From the NCBI GenBank assembly GCA_026182355.1, contig JAPFBL010000008.1, positions 1,551,501 through 1,615,500 on the forward strand: a stretch of DNA of 64,000 nt, read 5' to 3'. Every line of letters begins with the position of its first letter. Positions within the stretch are counted from its first letter, which is position 1. This DNA comes from Hermatobates lingyangjiaoensis (lineage: Eukaryota; Arthropoda; Insecta; Hemiptera; Hermatobatidae). Shown here one piece after another: positions 21,971-32,819 of the stretch. The notes beneath the pieces were generated by a model, which saw only the letters and a program-made list of their open reading frames with translations, ran no database searches and was not told where the DNA came from. The translations under genes were made by a program, and so were the position numbers.

Positions 21971-23771
21971 TCAATGTGAAGGCTGTTGCTGCTTTTCCTT
22001 GATTAGGAGATTGAATTGAGGGATGGTTTTCGACAAAGCAACGCGCATTTCGTTCAGTCGATTTCGATGTTTTGTTTTTATTGTTACGAGTGTGGAAAAT
22101 CCTGATTCGCAAAGATATACCGTAGCAAATGGAATAATGGCTGCCATAGCTCGTTTTACTAGCAATGGGTAGGCTTCTCTTAAAGAAGACCAAAACTCCT
22201 CAAGAGTTTTTGAATCGAAATCCATTTTTAACAAGGACTTTGTTTTCAAATCAATTAACTCGTCTTTGGCAAGGTCCATGTCGTCGATACAGTCAATATC
22301 ACAAAGAAAAGGATTACGAATCCACAACTCATCTGTTTAGTTATTTCATCCAAATTGAACTATTTTTCAAATGAAACTTGAAGTACTTCCAGGTGCTCAC
22401 AGATTTCATCCTTCAAGTTATTCAATAACAAACTATCTTGCCGAGATCCATTTTCAAAAATGAATTCGTCCAACATTTGAAACTTTGCATATATCCCATT
22501 TTGAATTCTAATTTTCCAAACCGACATTTTCGATAAAAATGCTTGTAGTTTTTCAGTGGCATCCATAATTGTTGTATCAGACCCCTGAATTGATATATTT
22601 ATATCGTTCATGTGGTTAAAAATATCTGCCAGGTAAGCCAATTTACATATAAAATCTTTGTTATTGAAATGTTCGAAGAGCGGGTTATCTTTTTTTTCCA
22701 AGAATAGTGATACTTCTTTCTTCAACATAAAAGTTCGTTTCAAAACCTGCCCTCGGGACAGCTAGCGCACTTCCGTGTGGTACAGAAGTACCTCATGTTC
22801 TGCGTTCATTTCTTGACACAATGTTTTAAAAAGACGATGATTAAGAGCTTTACTTCTAATAAAATTCACGGTTTTAATAACTATTGATAATACATCTATT
22901 AAGCTGGTTGGAAGAGTTTTTGTAGCCAACGCATGTCTATGTAAAAAACAATGTGTAACAATAACATTAGGAGCTTCTTTTTTTACCAAATGTGCAAAAC
23001 CAGATTTATTGCCAAGTATTGCAGGTGCTCCATCAGTACAAAGCGAATGAAGTTTTTGTTTCCAGTCGAAATCGTGTTTAGAAAAGAAAACATTCAAAAT
23101 CGCTAAAACGTCAACTGCCTTTGTAGTTTGCAAAAGAGGATTACAAAATAAGAATTCTTCTTTGATAGTATCAGCTGACACGTAACGAACAAAAACCAGA
23201 AGTTGACTACAATTCGATATGTCTGTAGTTTCATCCAGTTGCATACTAAATGGAAATGGCGATGGTTTCAATTCATTGATGATCTGTTTCAAAATATTAC
23301 AAGAAATTTCAACAATTCTTGACTGTATCACATCATTGGATAATGATGTAATAATGATATAATATAATATAATAATATATGATATAATGATATAATAATG
23401 ATAAATTGGATAGCCTCAAGTTTTTTTCTCTGTTCCACTCCACAAACTAATTCAACCATTTCTAGCGCACATGGCTTAATTAATGTCTCTCCAATAGTAT
23501 GCGGTTTCTTACTTTTGGCAATACGATATGCAACTCTGAAAGATGCCTCAAACAAAGGTTTTTGTGGAATACTAAATCCAAGTTTGGTTAATGTTCCAGA
23601 TTTCGAAAACTGGGCTTTCTTCTTTGTAAAAAATTCTAGATCTTTAGATGCATTTTCAGGATGAAGAGATTTGAGATGCTCTATCAATTTTGCCGGTTTC
23701 ATACTGGCGTTTGCCAAAACTTTTCCACACAGAAAGCATTGTGGCTTTTCAACATCGTCCGATTCCTTCAT
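21971..23771 (-). pseudogene. hAT transposase, BED finger, ZBED5/FAM200-like (dead)
   Basis: The start at 23771 gives MKESDD and then a BED zinc finger (C12, C15, H32, H37). The catalytic core follows in the next segment (22762-23331): LDETTD with the first Asp, CTDGAPA with the second Asp, and the C-x-x-H segment HCFLHRHAL. The C-terminus (21971-22327) carries ESGFSTLVTIKTKHRNRL, the dimerisation region with the third acidic residue. The family normally cuts and pastes DNA as a dimer. Breaks: an AT-repeat expansion of about 60 bp at 23337-23400 that shifts frame, a stop (TAG for the usual Trp after HTEVR) at 22762-22764, and a stop plus frameshift near 22330-22362. The frame still reads NDVIQ upstream of the first annotated codon at 23331. 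Confidence 0.9.
23337..23402. repeat. (TAATA)n microsatellite inside the transposase gene
   Basis: An ATAATATA-type repeat separates codons for LEAI and LSNDVIQ, which are adjacent in this family. It is a local expansion that disrupted the coding frame. Confidence 0.8.
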
Positions 23772-24641
23772 GCAACAGAATCAATATTTAACCTAACTTT
23801 CATCGTACTTTCTTTTTTTGGACATTTTGGGTTAAAAAAATATCAAATAATCAAACGAAATTATTAAGAATTCAAATTGAAATTGTTCACAAATGAATTA
23901 CTTGACTGAACTCACCTTCATATGAAAGCACCGTTGTCAACACAAAAAATGGCTGAAATGTATAATCTGTAGGGTACAGGCAACATGGCGGCTGACTAAC
24001 AGCTGTGACAGCCGGGAGACACACGGTTGGGTATCGATATCGATATCTACTATTACTATTGCAGTCAGTCGATGTCATTTGCGCATATCAATATTCCACT
24101 GCAATCATTCATGGTCAATTATTCAAACTACCGGCAAAAACAGGAACCAAATACCTCTTCATAATCTTACACGCTGCATGTGGTTTCTATTGTGCCTCTT
24201 TTTTTTCCCGTTGCTTCCAAATTAGCCATCTTATTTCTTTTTTTTTGGGTATGGAACGTTTAGGTTTGTTTTTTTTTACAGATTTGAGGAATGCTAGTGC
24301 GGAACGTGTGCTTAAGGTATGCATGTATCTGGGATTGATTGCGAGAGAGTATGTGTGTGCAAGAACTTTGTGGAACTGATTCTAACGCACTTTATTCCAA
24401 GTGAAATAAAAATCAAAGGCTACTCAGTGTTTCAAATTGTTTTTTTTTAAATGTTTTTTTTTCTCGTATTTGGAGGTCTCTATTGGGAAATGGCAGACAC
24501 ACGGTTTAAAGAAGTTCGTGACAAAAAAAAATTTTTTTAAAGTAATTTTAAAAATTAGGAGCAGTCGGCGAACCCCCAAAATATGATCCATGGACCCCCG
24601 AGGGGTCCATGAACCACAGGTTAAGAAACGTTGGTCTAGAT

Positions 24642-25150
24642 AATTGAATAGGGTAACAATTTGAGGGAAACAACAACAAAGAGAGAAAATGTTGTTACAA
24701 TTTATGAAGCAGCAAATTATGAAGCTATCAACAGATGATGCAGCATGTACTGAGATGACAATGGTATCACTACAAGCAGCTTTCAAACTTCAATAAGTCT
24801 TGGAAAATTTTATGTCTAATGATTAGTGGGTGTAATTGAAAGGTAAAATTAGAGTATTGGAATCCAATCTTCTGTTCGGAAAGTGTGGAGAGTTGTCTGG
24901 AACACTCTAGATTTCCTCCGTACTGGAGTTAACTGTCACAGAGACATGGGTGGTCAGATATTCTTTCAGCGGGCCACTTCATACTCTGTTAATTTTAAAT
25001 AAAATACCTTACAAATAAAAAATAAGGTACTTTGTCTGTACTTACTTTTAGAGGCAGTAGAAGTCTTTTACCTTGCAAGGTAAATTGTACCTGCGTATTC
25101 TGTCAAAATGTACCTGAATTTCAATATGTATAGATAAGCACCTATATCTT
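24642..25150. other. No gene recognised
   Basis: Unique AT-rich DNA to the right of the hAT target duplication. Confidence 0.45.
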
Positions 25151-25156
25151 ACCCTA

Positions 25157-25492
25157 GGGGCCAGGCTAGCTCAGTGGTTACGTGCTCGCCTCTGAAGTGG
25201 ACCGGGGTTCGATCCTCACCTGGCCCTCGATTTATTCACGCGAGAGGTGAATAAATCTGAGCGCGTCGTCCCTCGGAGAAGGATGTTAAACCGTCGGTCC
25301 CGAGCCTGTACGATGTCAGGTACTCGTTAAAGATCCCTACTCTAAATACATTTGAGTTAGGCAAAATTTAGTACTCCCACTGTAGAATCAATCTTCATTG
25401 TGTGGTATCACAAAGGGCCAATGCTCGGCCTACGTGTGTTCCCTTGTGGAACTGCCACTGCAACCTAACCTAACCTAACCTATATCTTATTC
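25157..25492 (+). mobile_element. tRNA-derived SINE, most complete copy
   Basis: The head has GGCTAGCTCAGTGGTTACG (A box) and GGGGTTCGATCC (B box), the internal promoter for RNA polymerase III. The body has GCGCGTCGTCCCTCGGAGAA and TGTACGATGTCAGGTACTCG, then GTGTGGTATCACAAAGGGCC and TACGTGTGTTCCCTTGTGG. The tail is four CCTAA units. It serves here as the reference for the other copies. As a non-autonomous element it would depend on a LINE for reverse transcription. Confidence 0.9.
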
Positions 25493-25494
25493 TC

Positions 25495-26820
25495 TCATAT
25501 CCTCAATCTATTTAGTTAATGCCAAGCTTGGGTAAGTACTTCTCTATTTTTCTTATTCTTATACTATGCTGCAAAGCTATAATACACTTTCTGATATTTT
25601 TAGACCATGACTCGGACTCTCAACTTCATGACAATATGTAACATCGTTCTAGATCAACGATTTCAAGTTTGTTATGAATACAGTAATAATAAAAAACAAA
25701 ATCATGAAAATAATTATTTAAGAGTTTGATAATACTTTACCTGAAAGCTTGAAATTACTTCTACTCGATTCGCCTAATAAAATAAAACCGAAAGCCAATT
25801 GGTTTTTAAATAGGTTGATATTATGTCCATTGGTAGTAATGGTGATTACATTACTACTACTATATTGTATACTACTTTGTAACGTTATATACTACTCCAG
25901 ATTTACTTAAGTTACAGAAATAATACTGTTATAGTGATAATACTAAATAATTTTTACCAAGAATATTTTGGAAAATCTTATTAGTCGTGGAGAAGAAAAC
26001 GAAGTGACAATGATGGTCAAGACCATTATGATACTTTTAAGTGTTCAAAGAAAGTACAAGGAAAAGGTTTAATTATGCAGTGATCCAATTTCAAATTTAC
26101 TTTTTTGGGAAAGAACTATTCGTGCTTGTTAGTATTTCATTGACTCTTCACGTCAGGTACAGGGCTACAATATTTGTCCTGTAGGCTTCCTTATACACAG
26201 TTCTTAGATTTTTCTTCTTTTCCACCATTTTATAAAAATATATTCTAACTCTATCCAGAGCATAATGGATGTGTTTACATACTTCAGTCGTTTATTTTCT
26301 CTGATGACGTAACTAATTAGATTTTATAAAAACTTTCGATAATTATTTTTATACTGGTTTATAAACTAATTGATAACGCAGACTGTCAAAATAACAAAAT
26401 GACGTTTCTAAACACATGTAGAAGTAAAGAAGACATAGATTTTTATGCCTCTTGATTTACAGAATGCTTATGAAATGATACATGTCTTAGCCTCTATCTA
26501 ATAGTGAATTAGATGAGAGCATTTACTGTCAGGAATGGATTTGTTATTATATAAATCTATGTTTTTTAGCTATGATTGCAACTTTTAATAGTCATACATA
26601 GAAGCTGAAATGTGTGGCTCATTTGCTAATCGGCACCTGGTCAGTTTTGGGTGAGCCTTGTAGCCATATTCCCGTCGGCACAACAAACTTCATAATATTC
26701 AACATGAACATCTAGTAACCCTCCGTATCAGTAGAATTCTAACAATTCAATTTGTTTTCTCAGGATTGTTTTTTTGTTTTGTAAGGTACAGAAATAAAAC
26801 AATACCAATTTGTACATGAC
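25495..26820. other. No gene recognised
   Basis: AT-rich unique sequence without exon-like segments that I can support. Confidence 0.45.
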
Positions 26821-28585
26821 ACTATATTTAAACACACAATAATTTTACGAAGTAGACATCAATGGGTTTAACTGAGTAACGGAGCTCTCACAAGGAGGAG
26901 GTAGCAAACACAAAAACAAAACAAAAAAAAAGAAAATATAAAAGCAGGAGATACCTCGGTGTCAAAGAAACAAAAACTCGAGGCAACGTACATAGCAGCA
27001 AAGTGTTTAGGAGTTGTAGAAAAATAATACAAACCACTTTGAAATCTATCTTTTAGAAACGACAAATAACACATTAAAGCTCTTAGATAACAGAAATATT
27101 TTTTTTTATATTATAAAAAAGTCACATTCAATATTTATATATACAATTTTGGCTGAGGATATTTTTTGACATGTTTTTTTTTACGACTTTCTTGTTACAT
27201 CAAGTCGCTATCAATCTTAATTTATCATGCCTGACTCAACGATATAACTTTATACAAATGAAAAATATATAAATACATTAAATAAGATCACCGTTCATTT
27301 TGAACAGTCATTGAGATCTTGTCTTTTTTTTCAATCTAAAGACTTTAGTTTGTTTTAAACGAAAAGGACATTATGCCACTCTTACATGTAAAACCTTTAT
27401 AGATTCGAGACACATAATAAATATCTTACACTGAATTTACATACAATAAGTCTATTTACACCAATTCTCTTATACTGAAAAAGAAATGACATTGAAAGAA
27501 AGGAGTTGCGAAAAGCTTCTTTACAAACTACCTGTGCTACACATAAATTTCTTAAAAAATATATTTTTTTTTTTTTAAGTGATAATGCATATAAAAATTG
27601 AAATTTTTTTTAGAAGTATAAACAAAATAAGTTTTTTGTTATAGTTAGATGTGAATTCTAATGTTAGAATATATAACAAAAAATACTAAGGGGACATTAA
27701 ACAGGGGAGATGCTAACATCAGCTATATTTACAGGAGACGTCTAAGATTGCATGGGTCAAGGGAAACAGGGACAAGGGAAGGGAGAGAAGACATTGCGGC
27801 TGACAGGTTTTTAACTTTTTTTTATTAAGTTACTAAGGGTTTTTGTTATCTTCTAATGCCACTAGAGTTTGTTTTACGAAAACATATTTACAAATTACTA
27901 TAATTAAGATGATCACACAAGACTGGTAATCCCCGCTGGTTTGCAAGGTGTGATTAACATCAACTAGGGGTGACTTGTATAGATATATACATGCACATTA
28001 CCATTTAACACATAACCCATGGAAATCTAACTTCACAGTTATTTAAAATCAACTTTTATTTTTTTTATACATTAATTTTTAAAATAATTAAATACATTAA
28101 TTTATTTTTCTTATCTAGGGAAGTGTTTTTGAACAGGAATAAATTACTTAATAAAGAGATAAAAGTTGTTGAAAAGGTGATTTTTGAAATATCAATAGTG
28201 ACAATTCTCAAAAACTGGTTTTAATGATCAATCAGTCTTTTTTTTTTTTTTGTATTTTTTTTCTTTCTTTCTTTGTTGAAGGAGCAGAATCACATAAATC
28301 GAAGGAGGCGACTGAAAATTACTTTGGTTGTGGCTCCCGGCAGCAAGATCTGTAACAAACACCTCTATCAACTAGAGAAGAATTGCAGTATAAACAAACT
28401 TGCCACACAATCAACATATATCAAATATTAACCAGCTTCTTCTTAATCTAATTTTCACGAAGAGAACTAACTTCTATTGAATACTAATTAACAACCATCG
28501 AAAAAACAGATCTACTTTATAACTCCTATATCATACTGTAGAGTATATGTTAATCAGTAAATTTCACTTATACAATTTTAAAAGT
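26821..28585. other. No gene; AT-rich, possibly untranslated
   Basis: Largely unique and rich in A and T runs, with several AATAAA motifs on the minus strand. A possible minus-strand splice acceptor (TTGTTACAG) lies at 28350-28352. Its 40-codon continuation ends in a poly-lysine tract and is not convincing. It could be 3' untranslated sequence of a minus-strand transcript, which only expression data would show. Confidence 0.35.
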
Positions 28586-28588
28586 ACA

Positions 28589-28641
28589 GGTACACACACA
28601 CACACACACACACAACACACACACACACACACACACACACA

Positions 28642-28700
<59 letters not shown>
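28589..28700. repeat. (CA)n(TA)n(TG)n microsatellite
   Basis: CA runs with isolated AACA breaks, then TA, then TG. The final arrangement is itself a hairpin-forming inverted repeat. Confidence 0.95.
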
Positions 28701-28701
<1 letters not shown>

Positions 28702-28734
28702 CACATTAGTCAACTGAAAAAAAAAAAAAATTAA

Positions 28735-29835
28735 ATAAATTTCTTGAACGTGGCTACCCCCAACATCTTCTTTACAAGCGTATCATCCCGGCTGGAATCA
28801 TTCATACACCTCGAAATAATTGCATTTCCGATAATAATAGCCCCTTCCTCACCACCACATACTTTCCCACAATTAATAAGTTACGCTTAGTCATCAAGGA
28901 ACTCTTCCCTCTCCTGTCATCCTCTCCGACCACTTCCAATATTTTCACCAGATCACCCCGGATTTCCTTTAGACGACCCCAACTCTGGGCAATATCTTCT
29001 CCCATAGAAATTTAAACGTTCCAGACCTGCACCTGACACTTTCGGCACAAAGCAATGTGGTAGATGGAAATGCCTCACCTGTCCCATCATCAATCCTGAC
29101 AGCCATTTCATTTCGACAGTGAACAACCATTCATACCCTCTCTCCTTTGCTAGTTCCTGCACTTCCAGCAATTGTGTTTATCGTCTGGACTGCACACAAT
29201 GTGACTCATTCTATGTGGGCCTGACTTCCACGTCACTTAGCCTCCGTATGAATGGTCACAGGTCATCCGTTGGTCAACGCAAGCAGCTGCCTGTTGCTAC
29301 CCACGCCAATCTCCATAACCTTCCCTTCAACGATTGCTTCAGGGTTAAAGTATTAAGAAAACTCTCAAATGATGACACCCAGACCACTCTAAGGGCTTCT
29401 GAGGAAGCCTTCATTTGGTTATTGGGTGCAAGAAATTCCCCTGGTCTAAATTTAATCAGATGATTTTTTTATTTTTTATTTTATTTTTAATTAATTATTT
29501 ATTTATTTATTTATTTTTTTCCCTTCGTTTAATTTTAGTTAGTTTTTACTTTTTTACTTTTCTCCTCCCTTTTACTTAAATATCACTTTTAATATTTTAT
29601 TAACTCACAGCCTACACTGGTTCACGTTGGTAAGGTGGCTGCACTGCGTGTCATTGTATCGCGCCAGTTTGCATCGGCCAGTGGACGCATTTACGTCTCC
29701 GTTCCTTCATTCTTTCTTCTTTTATTTTCTTTCTTTCTACTCTCCTGAAGACGGCAAGACGCCAAAATTATCGAGATTCGTAAGTGTTCGTCCTTTTTCT
29801 TGTGTTCTCTGTAACTTTAGTTATATATATACATA
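28735..29835 (+). mobile_element. 5'-truncated Penelope-like element
   Basis: An ORF remnant followed by an AT-rich 3' part and a terminal segment with CTCCTGAAGACGGCAAGACG. Codons upstream of 29119, with frameshifts, read RIIPAGIIHTPRNN, IFSHRNLNVPDLHL and a Cys-rich KQCGRWKCLTCP segment. That is the Cys/His linker between the reverse transcriptase and GIY-YIG domains of PLEs. Only the last third of the element is present. CTGAAGACGGCAAGACGCC near 29744 resembles a hammerhead core with an altered last motif. Confidence 0.75.
29119..29463 (+). pseudogene. PLE GIY-YIG endonuclease domain (fragment)
   Basis: A 114-codon open stretch with NCVYRLDCTQCDSFYVG (the GIY and YVG strands), SLRMNGHRSSVG (Arg/His helix), then ATHANLHNLPFNDCFRVKVL and LRASEEAFIWLLGA with the late catalytic Glu, ending SPGLNLI. 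GIY-YIG nucleases nick the target so that the adjoining reverse transcriptase can prime. Here it lacks an intact transferase domain upstream, so it cannot act alone. The related minus-strand fragment at 59640-59852 shares the ending. Confidence 0.85.
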
Positions 29836-30008
29836 GCTGTAACTATATTATATATATAAAGCTGTAACTTTAATTATATACATACATATATATATATATA
29901 TATATAAACCGAAGGTCTGACTCACCAACTACGGGACACTTCGTCTCCTGATGACGGTGATTTTTGAAATATACAAGTGAGCTAGGTATGTATCAGCTAA
30001 GTTTGATG

Positions 30009-30042
<34 letters not shown>
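29836..30042. repeat. TA microsatellites with a PLE-terminus scrap
   Basis: Several (TA)n runs. Between them CTCCTGATGACGGTGAT followed by GAAATATAC (29947-29975) looks like the end of another PLE copy. The long TA run at 30009-30042 abuts the intact PLE. Confidence 0.7.
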
Positions 30043-30047
<5 letters not shown>

Positions 30048-30458
30048 TGTATAATAAAATCGGGATTCGGTCAATTTTCCAGGATCAAAATCAAACTCTC
30101 AATGCCGACGTTTCGGTTTTATTTAAAACCTTTTTCATAGGCCTACAAACAAAGGATGACAAGAAATCATATATAAACATCAACATATAACTAACATCAA
30201 AATGGAATATTACAATTGTGAAAAAACAAAAATATATATACAAGTAGAAGTAATAGAAAAGCAATAAATATTTTTATGAACTTACAGAAGTCAGAATTTT
30301 CGAATTAGAAAAATGATGAAATTTACATTATATAAAATGAAGTAACAATAGATAGTTAGTGAACTAACATCTTAACTGGTCAAAAACTTGGACCAGACTA
30401 ACTGATTACAATTACATGTAAACCGAACACTGTTCACTCAAAGAACACAAAAAGGAAC
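30043..30458. repeat. Left inverted pLTR of the PLE
   Basis: Begins ATAGGTGTATAATAAAATCG and ends CACAAAAAGGAAC. It is the exact reverse complement of 32328-32743 as far as I can read. It contains GACGTTTCGGTTTTATTT, the mirror of the ribozyme-like motif in the right repeat. Confidence 0.93.
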
Positions 30459-30459
30459 A

Positions 30460-30475
30460 TGTAAACATGTTTACA
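30460..30475. promoter_or_regulatory. 16-bp perfect palindrome before the PLE start codon
   Basis: TGTAAACATGTTTACA is its own reverse complement and lies one base before the ATG. It could be a dimer-protein site or simply a junction artefact from the inverted pLTR structure. Confidence 0.5.
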
Positions 30476-30476
30476 C

Positions 30477-32303
30477 ATGGAAAATAGTGATGTCATTAGA
30501 AGCCAATGTGTAAATATAATTACAAACCACGGGAATAGATTAAATAACTCATCAAACCGTATGAAAAGACAGAATGCTTGTGTAGAACGTTGTTACAAGA
30601 AAACTTGTAAATTTCTGAAAGAGCATAAGGATATTGTGGTCTGCAAAAGTGACAAATCTAGTAATACAGTGATAATGAAAGAAGCAGAGTATAAAGCAAA
30701 GATGAAAACTCTATTAGAAGATAATGATACATACTCAATCACAAGAAGAGATCCTTCATCAACTTTACGTAATAAAGTAAATAAAATTGTTGATGAATTA
30801 AAGAAGACACTATGCATTGATCTACGTCAATCATCAATTTTGAAATCTTATAATGGAATAGCACCAAGAATATATGGGTTAGTAAAACTACACAAGCAAG
30901 GCTTTCCTCTCCGTCCTATTGTATCATTCATCGGTAGTCCAACTTACGAACTTTCAAAATATATGGAAAAATATCTTAGCTATATTACAAGCAAAAATGA
31001 GTTGAACGTAAAAAATTCTTCAGAATTCAAACAAGCACTGTCAAACCAAGTGCTAACTGATAATGTAATTATGATTTCACTAGATGTTCAATCATTATTC
31101 ACTAACATTCCTTTGGATTTAGCATTTAATTTAGTAAATAAGCAATGGAATAAGATAAAATCACAGGTTGGAATGTCAAAGAAGGTTTTCCTATCCATAC
31201 TAGATCTTATATGTGAAGCAAGGTATTTCACCTTTGATGATATTATTTATAAACAAAAATTTGGACTACCTATGGGATCTCCAATTTCACCAATCCTTGC
31301 TAATATAGTTATGATTGAGTTATTAGAAGACTGTATTAATAAATTAGGTACGAAGGTGAAATTTATTAAATTATATGTAGACGATTTATTTTTAATTATT
31401 GAAAGAGGAGAAGAAGAGTATGTATTAAATACGTTTAATTCTTTTCATAATCGTCTACAATTTACCTATGAAATAGAAATAGATGGAAATCTGCCATTTT
31501 TAGATGTAAAAGTTATAAGAGGTGAAAATGGCATTATTTTAACGGATTGGTATAGAAAGCCTACCAGTGCAGGAAGAATATTGAACTATCACTCCTCTCA
31601 TGCTATAAACCAAAAATTGAATTTTGTTCAAAATTTAGTTAAGAAGGTTGTTGAAATTAGTAGTCCATGTTTTCTAAAAGAAAATAAGAAAAGGGTAAAG
31701 TCATTGTTGCAGAAAAATTGTTATCCAAACAACTTAATTGAACGTTATTGGTTTAAATATACGAGTACAAGAGAACAACCAGAACATTCCAATCAAAACC
31801 ATGCTGAACTTGAAGTTTTAAATAAAAAGTATTTCAAATTTCCGTATGTTGAGGGCTTATCACAATCAATTAGAAAAGTTTTCAAACGAAATGTACCTGA
31901 AGTTACATTGGCATTTTATAACAAAAGAAAAGTCAAGTCTTTATTTTCAAATTTGAAACAAAAAATACCAAAGGAGTTACAAAGTAACCTCATTTATGCG
32001 ATCAAATGTAAAGACTGCGACAAGCGTTATTACGGAGAAACAAGTCGTTTTTTAAAAGAAAGACTTTATCAACATTCTTATTCAATAAGAACTAATAAAA
32101 GTAACGCAACTGCTTTAGCATTCCATGCTTTAAACGAAGGTCACATGTTCGATTTTGAAGAAGCAATTATAGTAGTTAAAGAACAGGATGAGCAAAGAAG
32201 AAAGACCCTCGAAATGCTATATATTAAAAAAGATCTAAGTTCAGTTAATCATAGAAGTGACATTACCAATTTGAACACTATTTATTCAGGAGTGTTAAGT
32301 TGA
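30477..32303 (+). CDS. Penelope-type reverse transcriptase with GIY-YIG endonuclease
   Basis: A 608-residue ORF. The N-terminal part has KSDKSSNTVIM (57-67), conserved in PLEs. Reverse transcriptase motifs come in order: YGLVKLHK (133-140) and LRPIVSF (145-151), motif A SLDVQSLFTNIP with Asp203, motif B GLPMGSPISPILAN (263-276), and motif C YVDD (300-303). Then come the PFLDVKV segment (340-346) and WYRKPTSAGR (358-367). The GIY-YIG domain has LIYAIKC (505-511), RYYGETSR (517-524), the Arg/His helix to about 533 and Glu579. All catalytic residues are present. The protein is shorter than most Penelope ORFs (about 800 residues or more), the missing part being N-terminal, and a stop lies four codons upstream of the ATG, so the copy may be 5'-truncated. 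ATG at 30477 is the only sensible start. It sits 18 bases after the left repeat. Confidence 0.93.
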   Translation: MENSDVIRSQCVNIITNHGNRLNNSSNRMKRQNACVERCYKKTCKFLKEHKDIVVCKSDKSSNTVIMKEAEYKAKMKTLLEDNDTYSITRRDPSSTLRNKVNKIVDELKKTLCIDLRQSSILKSYNGIAPRIYGLVKLHKQGFPLRPIVSFIGSPTYELSKYMEKYLSYITSKNELNVKNSSEFKQALSNQVLTDNVIMISLDVQSLFTNIPLDLAFNLVNKQWNKIKSQVGMSKKVFLSILDLICEARYFTFDDIIYKQKFGLPMGSPISPILANIVMIELLEDCINKLGTKVKFIKLYVDDLFLIIERGEEEYVLNTFNSFHNRLQFTYEIEIDGNLPFLDVKVIRGENGIILTDWYRKPTSAGRILNYHSSHAINQKLNFVQNLVKKVVEISSPCFLKENKKRVKSLLQKNCYPNNLIERYWFKYTSTREQPEHSNQNHAELEVLNKKYFKFPYVEGLSQSIRKVFKRNVPEVTLAFYNKRKVKSLFSNLKQKIPKELQSNLIYAIKCKDCDKRYYGETSRFLKERLYQHSYSIRTNKSNATALAFHALNEGHMFDFEEAIIVVKEQDEQRRKTLEMLYIKKDLSSVNHRSDITNLNTIYSGVLS

Positions 32304-32327
32304 TTTTAGTGAAATTTAATTTCCTTA

Positions 32328-32743
32328 GTTCCTTTTTGTGTTCTTTGAGTGAACAGTGTTCGGTTTACATGTAATTGTAATCAGTTAGTCTGGTCCAAGT
32401 TTTTGACCAGTTAAGATGTTAGTTCACTAACTATCTATTGTTACTTCATTTTATATAATGTAAATTTCATCATTTTTCTAATTCGAAAATTCTGACTTCT
32501 GTAAGTTCATAAAAATATTTATTGCTTTTCTATTACTTCTACTTGTATATATATTTTTGTTTTTTCACAATTGTAATATTCCATTTTGATGTTAGTTATA
32601 TGTTGATGTTTATATATGATTTCTTGTCATCCTTTGTTTGTAGGCCTATGAAAAAGGTTTTAAATAAAACCGAAACGTCGGCATTGAGAGTTTGATTTTG
32701 ATCCTGGAAAATTGACCGAATCCCGATTTTATTATACACCTAT
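32328..32743. repeat. Right inverted pLTR of the PLE
   Basis: Same length as the left repeat and its complement. Near its end it contains CTATGAA, a stem GGTTTT/AAAACC with loop AAAT, then GAAACGTC (32672-32679). This is the position and layout in which hammerhead-like motifs have been described in PLE pLTRs. The first motif departs from the canonical CTGANGA. Confidence 0.9.
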
Positions 32744-32759
32744 TCTATCCAACGGTTGA

Positions 32760-32775
32760 TATATTATTGAATTTG

Positions 32776-32819
<44 letters not shown>

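Larger units (their letters stand above)
21766..24633 (-). mobile_element. hAT (Charlie/ZBED type) transposon with 8-bp TSD
   Basis: The left end CAGTGCTTCTTAACCT and the inverted right end (CAACGTTTCTTAACCT) are typical hAT termini of the Charlie type. The direct repeat GTCTAGAT flanks both sides (21758-21765 and 24634-24641), so the element and its 8-bp target duplication are complete at 2868 bp. Subterminal GGACCCC motifs occur at both ends. The transposase lies on the minus strand and is broken. Confidence 0.93.
30043..32743 (+). mobile_element. Penelope-like element, young, with inverted terminal repeats
   Basis: A 2.7-kb element: 416-bp repeat, single ORF, 416-bp repeat in inverse orientation. 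PLEs are retroelements whose copies are typically flanked by such 'pLTRs', direct or inverted, and often lie in TA-rich sites. TA runs flank this copy on both sides (30009-30042 and about 32779-32816). Comparing the two repeats by eye I find no mismatch over 416 bp, and the ORF is uninterrupted, so insertion is recent on an evolutionary scale. Confidence 0.93.

Noticed and set aside
28228..28349. Alternative terminal exon for the adhesion gene
   Set aside because: An acceptor and matching phase exist, but the 40-residue tail ends in poly-lysine encoded by A-runs and lacks a membrane or GPI signal.
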